Positions 1 through 11,527 of a stretch of 64,000 bases of DNA are shown here, in pieces. A program made the position numbers and the translations under genes. The number at the start of each line of letters is the position of its first letter. Within the stretch, counting starts at the first letter, position 1. The stretch is from NCBI GenBank assembly GCA_029392475.1, contig CP113940.1, positions 1,054,001 to 1,118,000 on the forward strand, read 5' to 3'. Under the pieces are notes generated by a model that searched no databases, was not told the origin of the DNA, and saw nothing but the letters and a program-made list of their open reading frames with translations. Source of the DNA: Streptococcaceae bacterium ESL0687 (lineage in GTDB: Bacteria; Bacillota; Bacilli; Lactobacillales; Streptococcaceae).

Positions 1-72
1 ACTAGCAAGAGAGATACCCTTTGAAGCTCTGATTCTCTTTAAATTTTTACCTATTATCTTATTGATATCCAC
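1..72 (-). CDS. XRE-family HTH regulator, 5' end only
   Basis: Only the first 24 codons lie in the window; the gene runs off the left edge. Read on the minus strand from GTG at 72 it gives VDINKIIGKNLKRIRASKG and then ISLAS, the typical opening of a lambda-repressor-like (XRE) helix-turn-helix domain. GTG is favoured because GGGAG (83-79) sits 6 nt upstream; an in-frame ATG at 90 has no such site. It is divergent from azlCD, and regulators of this class, often with a C-terminal cupin domain, are known neighbours of azlC. Family assignment rests on a short stretch; the C-terminal domain cannot be seen. Confidence 0.6.
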   Translation of the reverse strand, partial: MDINKIIGKNLKRIRASKGISLAS

Positions 73-93
73 GAAATTCTCCCAATGCATATA

Positions 94-121
94 TTGACAA
101 TTCTTTTATTTTTAATATAAT
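94..121 (+). promoter_or_regulatory. Promoter of azlCD
   Basis: TTGACA (94-99) and TATAAT (116-121) are both perfect consensus hexamers, separated by 16 bp. Transcription would start near 128, leaving a leader of about 145 nt before azlC. No T-box or other recognisable riboswitch was seen in that leader. Confidence 0.7.
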
Positions 122-131
122 AAACATTAAG

Positions 132-150
132 TTTTGTTTATTAAACAAAA
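132..150. promoter_or_regulatory. 19-bp perfect palindrome, candidate operator
   Basis: TTTTGTTTA-T-TAAACAAAA is a perfect inverted repeat with a one-base centre, placed at about +4 to +22 of the azlC transcript. Its position immediately after the -10 box and between divergent genes suggests a repressor site, perhaps for the neighbouring XRE regulator. The link to that regulator is inference. Confidence 0.45.
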
Positions 151-273
151 GTCTTATATCTTTAATCGATTTTATTTACCTTAATTATAGAGTTTTAAGC
201 CCTAATAAGCAAATTAGCTACAGGAATCCTTTCCTCCAAATAAAAATAGAAAGTTTACAAAAGGAATCATATA

Positions 274-981
274 ATGAATAATCTACTTGATTTCAAATCA
301 GGAATTAAAGAAACCCTACCAACGGTCTTTGGTTTCATTGGTGTAGGTCTGGCTTTTGGAATCATTGGTCATGCTGCCCACCTGTCAGTTCTTTTAGTTG
401 GACTGATGTCAGCCCTAGTTTATGCTGGGGGTGCACAATTTATTGCAGTTAGCATGCTTGCTGCGGGAAGTCCTATCATCCCAATCATCCTTTCAACCTT
501 TTTAATTAACTCCCGGATGATTTTAATGAGCATGACCCTTGCCCCTTATTTTAAGGAAGAAAGCTTAATTAAAAATATAAGCATCGGTAGCCTCCTAACT
601 GATGAGAGTTTTGCCCTTGCTGTTAATAAGTTAAATTTTACTGGCAATAAATTATCCTTTGATTGGCTTAATGCTTCCAATTTAATCGCCTATTTTGTTT
701 GGTTTTTATCAAGCATTGCAGGTGCCCTCCTTGGAGGATTTATTGAAAATCCCGATAAATTAGGACTTGATTTTGCCATTGTTGCCATGTTTATTGGACT
801 TTTATACCTGCAAGTAATCTTTGATCAGACCATGGTTAAAAGCTTACAGATTATTGTCATTCTTTTGACACTGGTACTAGTTTATTTGGGTCTTATCTTT
901 CTTCCGTCATCTCTTTTAATCATCTTTGTTACAGTAATCTCATGTGGAATTGGAGTGTTTCTTAAAAATGCCTTCTTTTAA
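274..981 (+). CDS. azlC: AzlC family branched-chain amino acid exporter subunit
   Basis: A 235-residue, very hydrophobic protein with six or more predicted membrane segments and the AzlC-type start (GIKETLPTVFGFIGVGLAFG), plus the conserved GGAQF stretch near residue 52. In Bacillus subtilis AzlC works with AzlD to export branched-chain amino acids and analogues; the substrate here is inferred. The ATG at 274 follows AAAGGA by 9 nt. The 3' end overlaps azlD by 14 nt, so the two are translationally linked. Length matches the family. Confidence 0.88.
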   Translation: MNNLLDFKSGIKETLPTVFGFIGVGLAFGIIGHAAHLSVLLVGLMSALVYAGGAQFIAVSMLAAGSPIIPIILSTFLINSRMILMSMTLAPYFKEESLIKNISIGSLLTDESFALAVNKLNFTGNKLSFDWLNASNLIAYFVWFLSSIAGALLGGFIENPDKLGLDFAIVAMFIGLLYLQVIFDQTMVKSLQIIVILLTLVLVYLGLIFLPSSLLIIFVTVISCGIGVFLKNAFF

Positions 982-1294
982 TTATGTTCTTTTAACCATC
1001 CTAGGTTGTGCCCTAGTAACCTGGCTTTCAAGAGTTCTACCCTTTATCTTATTAAAGAATTTTGACCTGCCAAAGGCTGTTAGCGAATATCTATCTTTTG
1101 TTCCCATAGTAATTATGTCAGCCCTTTGGTTTAATAGCCTCTTTGTTCAAAAACTTGGTCACCTGCCAAGTCTTAACCAGGAAAACCTACTGGCTTCTCT
1201 ACCAACTGTTCTAGCAGCAATTATTAGTAAAAGCCTCTTGGTCACTGTCATTATTGGGGTCATATCCCTTGCCCTTATCAGGATGACCATGTAA
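968..1294 (+). CDS. azlD: AzlD family branched-chain amino acid exporter subunit
   Basis: A 108-residue membrane protein with about four hydrophobic segments and the conserved TWLSRVLPF region near residue 20, typical of AzlD, the small partner of AzlC. ATG at 968 is preferred: GGAG lies 12 nt upstream, the protein then begins MPSFNY, and length fits the family. An upstream GTG at 944 would add eight residues but has no ribosome site. A strong terminator follows at once, so azlCD form a two-gene unit. Confidence 0.82.
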   Translation: MPSFNYVLLTILGCALVTWLSRVLPFILLKNFDLPKAVSEYLSFVPIVIMSALWFNSLFVQKLGHLPSLNQENLLASLPTVLAAIISKSLLVTVIIGVISLALIRMTM

Positions 1295-1322
1295 AAAAAG
1301 CCTATCTGTAGATAGGCTTTTT
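1295..1322. terminator. Bidirectional terminator between azlD and the ABC permease
   Basis: A 12-bp perfect stem (AAAAAGCCTATC / GATAGGCTTTTT) with loop TGTA starts directly after the azlD stop. A-run and T-run flank both sides, so it can end transcription of the convergent genes on either strand. Confidence 0.9.
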
Positions 1323-1327
1323 GCTAT

Positions 1328-3331
1328 TTAATTTCTTTCAACTATGTTGTAGTAAACTTTTGATGTTAGTTTGTAGATTAGGTAGTAGACTACAGCCACA
1401 ACTAAAATTGTAATTAAACTTACCATAAGAATTAAATTACCATTTGTTACACCAAAGATGGCAAGTAATTTTTTAATCATGATAAAGGCAAAGGCAAAGT
1501 GGGTAATAGCAAGGGCTATTGGCATGAAGAAGACCATAACAACTTGACTCTTAATAGTTGAAGCAACTTCTTCTTTTGATAGTCCAACCTCTTGAAGAAT
1601 CTTAAAGTTACGTTTATCCTGAGCACCTTCTGATACTTGCTTGTAGTAGATGATTAGAGCAGCACCAAGAATGAAGGTTACACCAAGGGTAAATCCGATA
1701 AAGAGGAAGCTTCCAGTAAATTCATTCATACTTGCTTTAAGATCTGACTTGTAAGCCATAGTTAAATTACTTTGTCCTGTTCCTTGTTGAACAGCCTTGA
1801 CATTTCTTTCAAATTCTTCCTTGAAGGTTGCTTGATCCTGGCTTGAAACATTTGTAAATCCTTGCATGCTTGCAAGCATTAGACTAAATGAACCTGTACT
1901 TGCTCCAAGCTCCTCATTCTTCTCATTAGAAGCATTAACAAAGTTATTTAAAGCTTCTTCAGTTGGGAAAATAAGGTAGAAACTGTTAACACCTGACATT
2001 TCATTTGATACATTTTTAATATCTTCTACAATGTCTTTAACCACTAACTTTTGACCATACCAGTCAATATTTTTAAGTTGTGATTTTCCAACTGCGTTAA
2101 CAAGGATAACCTCATTACCAGAAATTTCTGGTAGGTCCTCATTACCGATTTTAACTAAATCTTCACGGGCTAAGAATTTAAGGCTTGCAAAGTTAGTAAT
2201 GCTTACATTATCTGAAGAACCGTCAACTACTAAGTCAGTTTGATCTGGTGCAATTACTGTTGTTGAGTTAGCTTCCATATACTGAACGCTAAGTTTTGGT
2301 GCTGCTGTAGTGCTTTTTACAATTAAATCAAAGTCATTTACAGAGACACCAGAAGCTCCAACATGAGTATTAGTATCCTGAGGGAAGGCTTGGTTTACAA
2401 CATCCTTAACCCCTGTATGAAGACCAACTGTGATGGCTAGGGTTACAAAGGTCATAGCAACTAAAACTGTGATATTTGCAAGTCCTACCGCATTTTGTTT
2501 CATTCGGTAAAGTAGAGAACTTACAGTAATGAAATGTTTAGGTTGGTAGTAGTAATTTTTATTAGCCTTCTGACGTCTTAAAAGCCAGATGGTAAAGCTT
2601 AAATAGAATAGGTAGGTACCAACGATAACTAAGATTACTGCTATAAAGAAGTTAGTTAAAGCTGTCATTGGATTTTTAACAGTTACTGCCATATAGTAAC
2701 CGATACCGATTAGGATGACACTTAGAAAGGCAAAGATAAAGTTGGCCTTAGGTTCCTTCTCACCGCGACTTTCTTCCTTAAGGAGGTTAAGGGAAGAATT
2801 TTTTTGGATGGTTATGGTACTAATGATAGCTAACAGGAAGAAAATAGCTAGGAAAATCAAGCTAACGACGATAATCGCCTGGCTTGAAAATTCAAGACCA
2901 AAGTTACTTCCATCAATCAAACTAACTAAAATTAAGAAAAGGAATTTAGCTAGGATTAAACCGATAAGAGTACCTGCAAGGACAGTTGTCACAAACAGGA
3001 TAATCAACTCATCAAGGGAAATGTGAGCTATTTGGGCCTTACTGAGTCCTAAGATCTCATAAAGACCGAATTCCTTGGTTCTTCTTTTAACCAGGAAACG
3101 ATAACCATAGACAAGAATTACAACCGCAAAGGCTGAAATTATAACCAGCCCCATCCCCATAAGGGTCCTTACAACAGTGGCACCACTCTTCATGTTATCA
3201 ATACTTGGGCTGAAAAGGATGGTTGCTATGATTAAGTTCATAACATACATAACTGTTGATGCTAGCAGGAAGGGAGCAAAATTAGAAAATGACTTTCTAA
3301 TATTGTTGATAGCAAGTTTTAGATAAAACAT
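1328..3331 (-). CDS. BceB/VraG-like ABC transporter permease (FtsX domains)
   Basis: A 667-residue permease built like BceB: an N-terminal membrane segment, an FtsX-like domain around residues 55-175, further membrane helices to about residue 300, a large extracellular region of roughly 200 residues (about 310-530), and a second FtsX-like domain at the C-terminus. Such permeases detect and remove cell-wall-active peptide antibiotics. It starts directly after the ATPase stop codon, with GGAGG spanning the junction. Unlike typical Bce modules, no histidine kinase or regulator pair is adjacent, so control probably comes from elsewhere. Drug specificity cannot be read from sequence. Confidence 0.85.
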   Translation of the reverse strand: MFYLKLAINNIRKSFSNFAPFLLASTVMYVMNLIIATILFSPSIDNMKSGATVVRTLMGMGLVIISAFAVVILVYGYRFLVKRRTKEFGLYEILGLSKAQIAHISLDELIILFVTTVLAGTLIGLILAKFLFLILVSLIDGSNFGLEFSSQAIIVVSLIFLAIFFLLAIISTITIQKNSSLNLLKEESRGEKEPKANFIFAFLSVILIGIGYYMAVTVKNPMTALTNFFIAVILVIVGTYLFYLSFTIWLLRRQKANKNYYYQPKHFITVSSLLYRMKQNAVGLANITVLVAMTFVTLAITVGLHTGVKDVVNQAFPQDTNTHVGASGVSVNDFDLIVKSTTAAPKLSVQYMEANSTTVIAPDQTDLVVDGSSDNVSITNFASLKFLAREDLVKIGNEDLPEISGNEVILVNAVGKSQLKNIDWYGQKLVVKDIVEDIKNVSNEMSGVNSFYLIFPTEEALNNFVNASNEKNEELGASTGSFSLMLASMQGFTNVSSQDQATFKEEFERNVKAVQQGTGQSNLTMAYKSDLKASMNEFTGSFLFIGFTLGVTFILGAALIIYYKQVSEGAQDKRNFKILQEVGLSKEEVASTIKSQVVMVFFMPIALAITHFAFAFIMIKKLLAIFGVTNGNLILMVSLITILVVAVVYYLIYKLTSKVYYNIVERN

Positions 3332-4084
3332 TTACTCACCTCCTAGTAGGACACTCATTGTGAGGTTAATTTCCTTGTTAAATTCAGCGGCTGATTTGTC
3401 TGACTTATAAAGTTGGTGGAAGATTTGACCATCTTTAATGAAAAGAACACGTTTAGCGTGACTTGCAGCCAGACTTGAGTGAGTAACCATAAGGATTGTT
3501 TGTCCTTCATTGTTAATTTCCTCAAATAAATCTAGTAAGTCTTCACTGTTTTTAAAGTCAAGAGCTGCTGTTGGTTCGTCAGCTAGGATCATCTCAGGTT
3601 GAGTAATCAAGGCACGCGCAACAGCCACCCTTTGCTTTTGTCCACCTGATAATTCAAATGGTTGCTTGTTAAGCAGTTTTGTAATATTAAGCTTAGGTGC
3701 TAAAATATTAAGGCGTCTTTCCATTTCCTTAACCTTAGCTCTTGAAAGAACCATTGGTAGGTAAATGTTATCACGTACTGATAGAGTATCAAGTAGGTTA
3801 AAGTCTTGGAAGACAAATCCTAAGTGTTTACGCCTAAATTTAGCCAGATCCTTTTCATTGATTTTAGTAATATCTTCCCCATTTAAGACCACTCGTCCGC
3901 CACTTGGTTTTTCAAGGGTTGCAAGGATATTTAATAGGGTTGTCTTACCTGATCCAGATTCACCCATGATAGCAATATATTCACCCTCTTCAACCGTAAA
4001 GTTTACATCACGAAGGGCTGTTGTTTCCTCTTTTGAGAAACGAGTTTTAAATACTTTTTGTAAGTGATTTACTTCTAATAACAT
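3332..4084 (-). CDS. BceA-like ABC transporter ATP-binding protein
   Basis: A 250-residue ATPase with Walker A GESGSGKTT (about residues 40-48), Q-loop, signature LSGGQKQRV, Walker B MILADEPTAALD and the H-loop MVTHS. It belongs to the LolD/MacB-like group that pairs with FtsX-type permeases. AAGGAG precedes the ATG at 4084. It lies between yxeA-like and permease genes in one transcript. Bacillus yxdLM-yxeA carries the same three components in a different order. Confidence 0.9.
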   Translation of the reverse strand: MLLEVNHLQKVFKTRFSKEETTALRDVNFTVEEGEYIAIMGESGSGKTTLLNILATLEKPSGGRVVLNGEDITKINEKDLAKFRRKHLGFVFQDFNLLDTLSVRDNIYLPMVLSRAKVKEMERRLNILAPKLNITKLLNKQPFELSGGQKQRVAVARALITQPEMILADEPTAALDFKNSEDLLDLFEEINNEGQTILMVTHSSLAASHAKRVLFIKDGQIFHQLYKSDKSAAEFNKEINLTMSVLLGGE

Positions 4085-4109
4085 AATATTACTCCTTTTT
4101 CCTTAATTA

Positions 4110-4454
4110 TTATTTTGCCTTTTCAGGTACATCGTTTAGGGAAACCTCAGTCCAGCTAGTTACTCCCTTGTCCTTATTATAGGTAACCTTAAGCCAAGCA
4201 TTTTGCTTCATTGGCTTGTCTTGCCCATTTTCAAAGGTTAAACTTTTGCTGTTACCAGACTTATCTTTCCCTTCAAGGGTATATTCATAAGACCCGTAAA
4301 CCTTACCTTGAGAATCTGTGTCAGTCTTTCTTTCACCTTCTCCTTGAACCTGTACATAGTAAGTTTGTCCGCCGTAGCTTGCTTGATACCATGCATAACC
4401 TCCAGCAAAAATCAGGGCAAAGACTACAACCAGACTAGCAATAAATTTTTTCAT
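4110..4454 (-). CDS. YxeA family secreted protein (DUF1093)
   Basis: A 114-residue protein with an N-terminal hydrophobic segment (about residues 4-22, no lipobox cysteine) followed by a polar domain starting at QTYYVQV and containing YGSYEYTLEG, characteristic of the YxeA family. These proteins usually accompany peptide-sensing Bce-type ABC transporters; their molecular role is not established. It is the first gene of the yxeA-ATPase-permease unit, 25 nt ahead of the ATPase. The Shine-Dalgarno sequence before ATG 4454 is weak (AGAGAG). Confidence 0.75.
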   Translation of the reverse strand: MKKFIASLVVVFALIFAGGYAWYQASYGGQTYYVQVQGEGERKTDTDSQGKVYGSYEYTLEGKDKSGNSKSLTFENGQDKPMKQNAWLKVTYNKDKGVTSWTEVSLNDVPEKAK

Positions 4455-4494
4455 ATATATATAATTTCTCTCTTTCTTACACTTTTATGTAGTC

Positions 4495-4500
4495 ATTATA
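4495..4500 (-). promoter_or_regulatory. Probable -10 box of the yxeA-ABC unit
   Basis: TATAAT on the minus strand, 41 nt before the yxeA start. No convincing -35 hexamer is seen; the region overlaps the pheA terminator hairpin. Confidence 0.35.
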
Positions 4501-4504
4501 TACC

Positions 4505-4540
4505 AAAAAAGGTATCAAAAGCTTACATGATACCTTTTTT
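4505..4540 (-). terminator. Terminator of the aro/phe gene run
   Basis: A 13-bp stem (AAAAAAGGTATCA / TGATACCTTTTTT) with a 10-nt loop lies 28 nt after the pheA stop codon, with T-rich tails in both directions. Confidence 0.85.
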
Positions 4541-4567
4541 TTCTTACAAATTTGTCAGACAAAACTT

Positions 4568-5407
4568 TTAAAGTAAATTATCCATAGAGAGATTATAAAC
4601 CTTGTAGCTACCCAAATCCTTAACCTGTGAACCAGCAAGTCTAATACCCTCAATAACCTGGTCGGCCTCGGTCTTATCACTGATAAAGTCAATCAAGAAG
4701 AAATATTCCCCTAAAACGGTTTTTAGTGGTCTAGATTCAATTTTTGAAAGGTTAATCTTTTTGTCAGCAAATACCTTAAGGACCTGATAAAGGGCACCCG
4801 GATTATTATTGGGCAAGGTAAAGGCAATGGAAGATTTAATTTCATTATTTATAAGATCTAAATTTAAATCTTTCCTACCAAGAATCCAAAAACGAGTATT
4901 ATTATCCTCCATCTCCTGAATATCCTCAGCTACAATCTCTAAGCCATAAGTCCTAGCAGAAAGTTTAGGAGCAATAGCTGCAATATTTTTACCTGGATTT
5001 TCAGAAACATATTTTGCGGCAAGGGCCGTACTTTCTGTTATTTCAAGGCTAGCTGCGGGATAATTTTCCTGGATAAACTTCTCGCTTTGGGCGAGAGCCT
5101 GCGGATGGGAATAAATTTTTTCAATTTCTACCACCTGTCCCTTAACCATAAGCTGCTGCCTAATAGGTAGAACAAGTTCAGCTACAGTCTTTAAATCACC
5201 CTGATGATAAAGATAGTCCACTGTTTGATGGACACTACCTTCTATCGAATTTTCAAGGGGAACAACTGCATAGTCAAGAAGGCCTTCCTCATACTCCTTA
5301 ATCAAAGAGGTGATACTTGCTTGGGCGATCAAATCTTCCTGGGGGAAGGTTAGGTGACTGGCCATATAAGTAAATGATCCTTTGGGACCTAAAAAACCTA
5401 CTTTCAT
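4568..5407 (-). CDS. pheA: Prephenate dehydratase
   Basis: A 279-residue monofunctional enzyme converting prephenate to phenylpyruvate in phenylalanine synthesis. It shows the periplasmic-binding-like catalytic fold from the MKVGFLGPKGSFTYMA start, the catalytic Thr in NNTRFWILG (about residue 168) and a C-terminal ACT domain with the ESRP motif that binds phenylalanine for feedback inhibition. No chorismate mutase domain is fused. It is the last gene of the run, overlapping aroK by 4 nt. Confidence 0.95.
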   Translation of the reverse strand: MKVGFLGPKGSFTYMASHLTFPQEDLIAQASITSLIKEYEEGLLDYAVVPLENSIEGSVHQTVDYLYHQGDLKTVAELVLPIRQQLMVKGQVVEIEKIYSHPQALAQSEKFIQENYPAASLEITESTALAAKYVSENPGKNIAAIAPKLSARTYGLEIVAEDIQEMEDNNTRFWILGRKDLNLDLINNEIKSSIAFTLPNNNPGALYQVLKVFADKKINLSKIESRPLKTVLGEYFFLIDFISDKTEADQVIEGIRLAGSQVKDLGSYKVYNLSMDNLL

Positions 5408-5913
5408 TGGTCCTCCTCCCTAACATAAGCTACTAGCTCAGGCATAATATCAGCCAGAGGGCGATTTACGTCAACTGTCAGATGAGCTAGATTACTATAA
5501 AATGGACATCTTCTTTGGTAGATTTCTTCCAAATCACCCTTACTGTTATTTAAAAAGAGGGGTCTAACATTGTTCTTATCCGCTGCAATCCTTTGATAGA
5601 GGTCAGAAAAATCAGCGGCAAGATAGATATTTTGGTTGTTAGTTCTTAAAATATCTCGGTTACTTGAAAGTTCAACGATTCCACCACCTGTAGCAAGAAT
5701 TGCCTCTTGATCTGATAAATCCCTTAAAAGCTGGTTTTCAATCTTTCTAAAGGACTCCTCACCTGCCTCTTTAAAATATTCAGAGATGGTCATTCCAAGT
5801 TCTTTTTCAATCTCTTGGTCCAAGTCAATATAAGCTAAATCAAGTTCTTCAGCAAGTTTTTTACCAAGGGTTGTTTTTCCACTAGCCATGAAGCCTAAAA
5901 GGATAATCGCCAT
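5404..5913 (-). CDS. aroK: Shikimate kinase
   Basis: A 169-residue P-loop kinase forming shikimate-3-phosphate. The Walker A is GFMASGKTT at residues 7-15, where alanine replaces the glycine commonly found at the fourth position. The shikimate-binding region includes IDLDQEIE, the FR pair and ATGGG near residue 76. It starts one base before the end of aroA and overlaps pheA by 4 nt (ATGA), so translation is coupled. Confidence 0.94.
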   Translation of the reverse strand: MAIILLGFMASGKTTLGKKLAEELDLAYIDLDQEIEKELGMTISEYFKEAGEESFRKIENQLLRDLSDQEAILATGGGIVELSSNRDILRTNNQNIYLAADFSDLYQRIAADKNNVRPLFLNNSKGDLEEIYQRRCPFYSNLAHLTVDVNRPLADIMPELVAYVREEDQ

Positions 5914-8302
<2,389 letters not shown>

Positions 8303-8303
8303 T

Positions 8304-9470
8304 TTAAAAGTCCTTTAATCCTGACTTGTAGGCCTCAAAACTTGCCTTTAAATCAGAGAAATTATCACTAGTAAATTTATCTAAGATTTCAGCTGCAAGT
8401 ACAGTGGCAACAACATTTTCCATAACAAGACCTGCCGCTGGAACTGCCGTTGGATCACTTCTTTCTACTTGAGCCTTATAAGGCTCGTGGGTTTCCATAT
8501 CAACACTCATAAGGGGTTTATAAAGGGTAGGAATTGGTTTCATCACACCTCTAACGATTATATCCTCACCGTTAGTCATTCCCCCTTCAAAGCCACCAAG
8601 CTTATTAGAAGAACGGGTGTAACCTTCTTCCTCGGACCAGACTATTTCATCCATGACCTGACTACCAGGTCTTTTCCCGCTTTCAAAGCCTAGACCAAAC
8701 TCGACTCCCTTAAAGGCATTGATTGACAAAACAGCTTGGGCAATTTTTCCATCAAGTTTTCTATCCCACTGAACGTATGATCCAAGACCTGCTGGTAAAT
8801 TTTCTGCCCTGACCTCAATGACTCCACCAATGGTGTCACCATTTTTTTTGATTTCATCGATATAGACTTTAATTTGATCTTCATGAGCAGGGTTTACAAT
8901 CCTAACCTCAGATTTTTCAGTTTCCCTTTTAATGTCAGATACAGTAAGCTCTTCTGGTAGGACAACCTCAATTCCACCGAAGTTTACCACATGAGAGGCA
9001 ATATTAACCCCAAGCTCTGCTAGAAGTTTTTTAGCCACCGCTCCAATGGCTACTCTCATGGTTGTTTCCCTAGCACTTGATCTTTCAAGAACATTTCTCA
9101 AATCATCAAACTTGTATTTCATACCACCAACAAGGTCTGCATGCCCGGGTCTTGGTTTGGTTAGCCTTCTTTGTTTTTTGATCTTGTCATCAACCTCATA
9201 AGAAGCCATAATCTCAGTCCAGTTTTTAAAGTCCTTATTTTCTACTACCATAGTCAGGGGACTTCCCAGAGTTTTTCCGTGGCGAAGACCACTTGTAAAA
9301 CGAACCTTGTCGCTTTCAATCTTCATTCGGCCGCCGCGGCCATAACCACCTTGTCTTTTCTTTAATTCAACATTTATATCCTCATCAGTTAGGCTAAGTC
9401 CTGCTGGTAGGCCTTCTATTATTGCTGTAAGTTCTGGTCCATGGGACTCACCTGCTGTAAAGTATCTCAT
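8304..9470 (-). CDS. aroC: Chorismate synthase
   Basis: A 388-residue FMN-dependent enzyme converting EPSP to chorismate. Motifs: GESHGP at the start, GYGRGGRM (about 44-51), [12 protein letters not shown] (about 133-144), and a C-terminal DPTAVPA segment. The longest frame opens with TTG at 9473, but the real start is the ATG at 9470: AAAGGAG lies 6 nt upstream and the protein then begins [11 protein letters not shown] as in the family. A 121-nt gap separates it from aroB. Confidence 0.96.
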   Translation of the reverse strand: MRYFTAGESHGPELTAIIEGLPAGLSLTDEDINVELKKRQGGYGRGGRMKIESDKVRFTSGLRHGKTLGSPLTMVVENKDFKNWTEIMASYEVDDKIKKQRRLTKPRPGHADLVGGMKYKFDDLRNVLERSSARETTMRVAIGAVAKKLLAELGVNIASHVVNFGGIEVVLPEELTVSDIKRETEKSEVRIVNPAHEDQIKVYIDEIKKNGDTIGGVIEVRAENLPAGLGSYVQWDRKLDGKIAQAVLSINAFKGVEFGLGFESGKRPGSQVMDEIVWSEEEGYTRSSNKLGGFEGGMTNGEDIIVRGVMKPIPTLYKPLMSVDMETHEPYKAQVERSDPTAVPAAGLVMENVVATVLAAEILDKFTSDNFSDLKASFEAYKSGLKDF

Positions 9471-9591
9471 CAATCTCTCCTTTTAAAATCAAATCTATCT
9501 TGTAAAGCTGCTAACTAATTAGATAAATCTGTAATTTTTCTTCTTGCCCTCTAATAAAAGGGGTGAAAAGGATCTTCTTTTCACGGCCTTT
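9471..9591 (-). other. 121-bp aroB-aroC spacer with a hairpin
   Basis: This is the longest break in the aro run. It holds a perfect 8-bp hairpin (GTGAAAAG / CTTTTCAC, 9563-9584). On the minus strand, in the direction of the genes, it is followed by CCCCTTTTATT rather than a clean T-run, so efficient termination is doubtful; it may cap or process the mRNA. No good internal promoter was found. Confidence 0.5.
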
Positions 9592-10659
9592 TTATTTTTT
9601 TAAGTAATCTTTCATTTCGACTAGGTCAATGACATTAATTTTTGCCTGCCCAATTTCTGGGACAATAATGGTCTTAATCTTGCTTCCGCGTGCTTTTTTA
9701 TCAAGGGTTAGGGCTTCATATAGAACTTCTTCATCCCAATCATCCTTACTTGTAGGAAGGTTGAATTTTTCAAGCATATCGGTGATTTTTTTGGTAATTC
9801 CCTGAGCCATAAGTCCTTTTTCCTCAGCAACCTTACTCATCTGGCTCATTCCAAGGGCCACCCCTTCACCGTGGGTTACCACCCCGTAACCTGAGATTGC
9901 TTCAATGGCATGACCGATAGTATGGCCAAAGTTTAGAGTAAGACGCTGACCATTATCAAATTCATCTTCTAGGACAGCTGCTCTTTTAACCTCGCAGGCT
10001 GCAAGAATTACTTCTTCTGCGTGATTGTCCAAAAGATCATGTTCATCAGTCATTTCAAGGAGTTCTTGCCAAAGATTTTCATCAGCAATTAAAGCTGCCT
10101 TTACAATCTCTGCAATACCTTCTCTAATTCTTCGGTCATCCAAGGTTTTTAAAAGGTTAGGGTCAATTAAAACTCCGTCAGGTTGAGCAAAGGCTCCAAC
10201 TAGATTCTTGGCTTTCTTGGTGTTAACCCCTGTTTTTCCACCAACAGAACTATCAACTTGAGCCAGCAAAGTCGTTGGAATTTGTAAGAAATGGATTCCC
10301 CTCATGTAAGAAGAAGCCACAAATCCTGCCAAATCACCGACAACACCACCACCCAGGGCAATAATTCCATCTGAGCGTGTCATACCAAAGTCTGCTAAGA
10401 AATCATAGGCCAAACTTACAGTTGTAAGATTCTTGCTGGCTTCTCCTTGTAAGAAGCAGAAAACTTCTGTCTCAAAGCCTGCTTCTTCTAAAAGTAACTT
10501 GGCCTTTTCAGCATACAAATCACCAACATTATTATCAGTAATAATCACTATCTTCTGTGGTTGCCAAAGGCTTTTAACCCAGCTTCCTAAATTATCAAAA
10601 GAACCTCTTTCAATTAAAATCTCATAGGGATGGGTTTTTAAATTAACTTCTAGTTTCAT
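9592..10659 (-). CDS. aroB: 3-dehydroquinate synthase
   Basis: A 355-residue NAD- and metal-dependent enzyme that cyclises DAHP to 3-dehydroquinate. It has the glycine-rich NAD site [19 protein letters not shown] (about 102-120), [11 protein letters not shown] and the metal histidines in [11 protein letters not shown] and [10 protein letters not shown]. It overlaps aroE by 17 nt; GGAG stands 10 nt before the ATG at 10659. Length is normal. Confidence 0.96.
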   Translation of the reverse strand: MKLEVNLKTHPYEILIERGSFDNLGSWVKSLWQPQKIVIITDNNVGDLYAEKAKLLLEEAGFETEVFCFLQGEASKNLTTVSLAYDFLADFGMTRSDGIIALGGGVVGDLAGFVASSYMRGIHFLQIPTTLLAQVDSSVGGKTGVNTKKAKNLVGAFAQPDGVLIDPNLLKTLDDRRIREGIAEIVKAALIADENLWQELLEMTDEHDLLDNHAEEVILAACEVKRAAVLEDEFDNGQRLTLNFGHTIGHAIEAISGYGVVTHGEGVALGMSQMSKVAEEKGLMAQGITKKITDMLEKFNLPTSKDDWDEEVLYEALTLDKKARGSKIKTIIVPEIGQAKINVIDLVEMKDYLKK

Positions 10660-11515
10660 AAATTTTCTTCTCCAGTTCTTCTTTTATAAGTTCACTAGGC
10701 ATTTCAAAGCCTGTCCATAGCTTATAACTCTCAGCGGCTTGGTAAACAAGCATCCCCAAACCATTTATTGTTTTGGCGCCCTGCTTTTTAGCCCAGCTTA
10801 GAAAGGCAGTTTCAGATGGTTCATAAATAATATCTGCTACTAAAATTTGAGGATTAAGGATAATCCTTTCAGAAAGGGGGAGGGTACGATCTTTCATACC
10901 AATACTTGTCGTATTTACTAAAAGACTTGATCTACTAATAGCCTCTTGCAGGATATCCTGATCAGCCAAGTCGTACAATTCGATTGGCGTCTTAGTTGCC
11001 TCAGCTATTTGACCTAGTTTTTCCTGCAAAGGAGCAAAGTTTTGCGACTTCCTATTAAAGACATTAATTTTTTTAGACCCTTGAAGGCAGGCTTCAGCAA
11101 TTATGGCAAGGCCTGCACCTCCACCACCCAAGATAGTTATTTCCTGATTTTTAACCTGATAAGAACCCAGGCTCTTGAAAAAACCAAGCCCATCAGTACT
11201 ATGGCCAAATAAACTACCATCTTCCCTCAAAACAATGGTATTTATGGCACCAATTAAGGATGCTACAGGGCTCAATTCATCAACATATTCCAAAGACATT
11301 TTCTTATAGGGCATGGATAGATTGATTCCGTACATGTTTAAGCTTTTAATGCTTGAAATTACATCCTTTAATTTATCAGCTTCTACTTCAAAGGCAAGAT
11401 ATGCCCCGTTGACAGAAGTAAGGTCAAAGGCCCTATTATGAATAAAGGGGGAATTGCTATGTTTAATGGGATTTGCGACAACTGCCGCAAGTCTTGTATA
11501 ACCATTTATTTCCAT
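10643..11515 (-). CDS. aroE: Shikimate dehydrogenase
   Basis: A 290-residue NADPH-dependent reductase making shikimate from 3-dehydroshikimate. It shows the substrate-binding [13 protein letters not shown] region near residue 16, the catalytic Lys in NLSMPYKK, the nucleotide loop LGGGGAGLA (about 133-141) and the C-terminal NGLGMLVYQ. It follows aroD after 12 nt and overlaps aroB. Confidence 0.95.
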   Translation of the reverse strand: MEINGYTRLAAVVANPIKHSNSPFIHNRAFDLTSVNGAYLAFEVEADKLKDVISSIKSLNMYGINLSMPYKKMSLEYVDELSPVASLIGAINTIVLREDGSLFGHSTDGLGFFKSLGSYQVKNQEITILGGGGAGLAIIAEACLQGSKKINVFNRKSQNFAPLQEKLGQIAEATKTPIELYDLADQDILQEAISRSSLLVNTTSIGMKDRTLPLSERIILNPQILVADIIYEPSETAFLSWAKKQGAKTINGLGMLVYQAAESYKLWTGFEMPSELIKEELEKKIYETRS

Positions 11516-11527
11516 CTGGCCACCTAC

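Noticed and set aside
122-273. T-box or other amino-acid leader before azlC
   Set aside because: No T-box core sequence or terminator/antiterminator pair was found in the leader.
4511-4523. A -35 element for the yxeA promoter within the terminator stem
   Set aside because: TTGATA is present on the minus strand but only 12 bp from the -10, too short for a working spacer.
9563-9584. Terminator between aroB and aroC
   Set aside because: The stem is good, but the T-run lies on the plus strand; in the direction of the genes the tail is C-rich, so I list it only as a hairpin.
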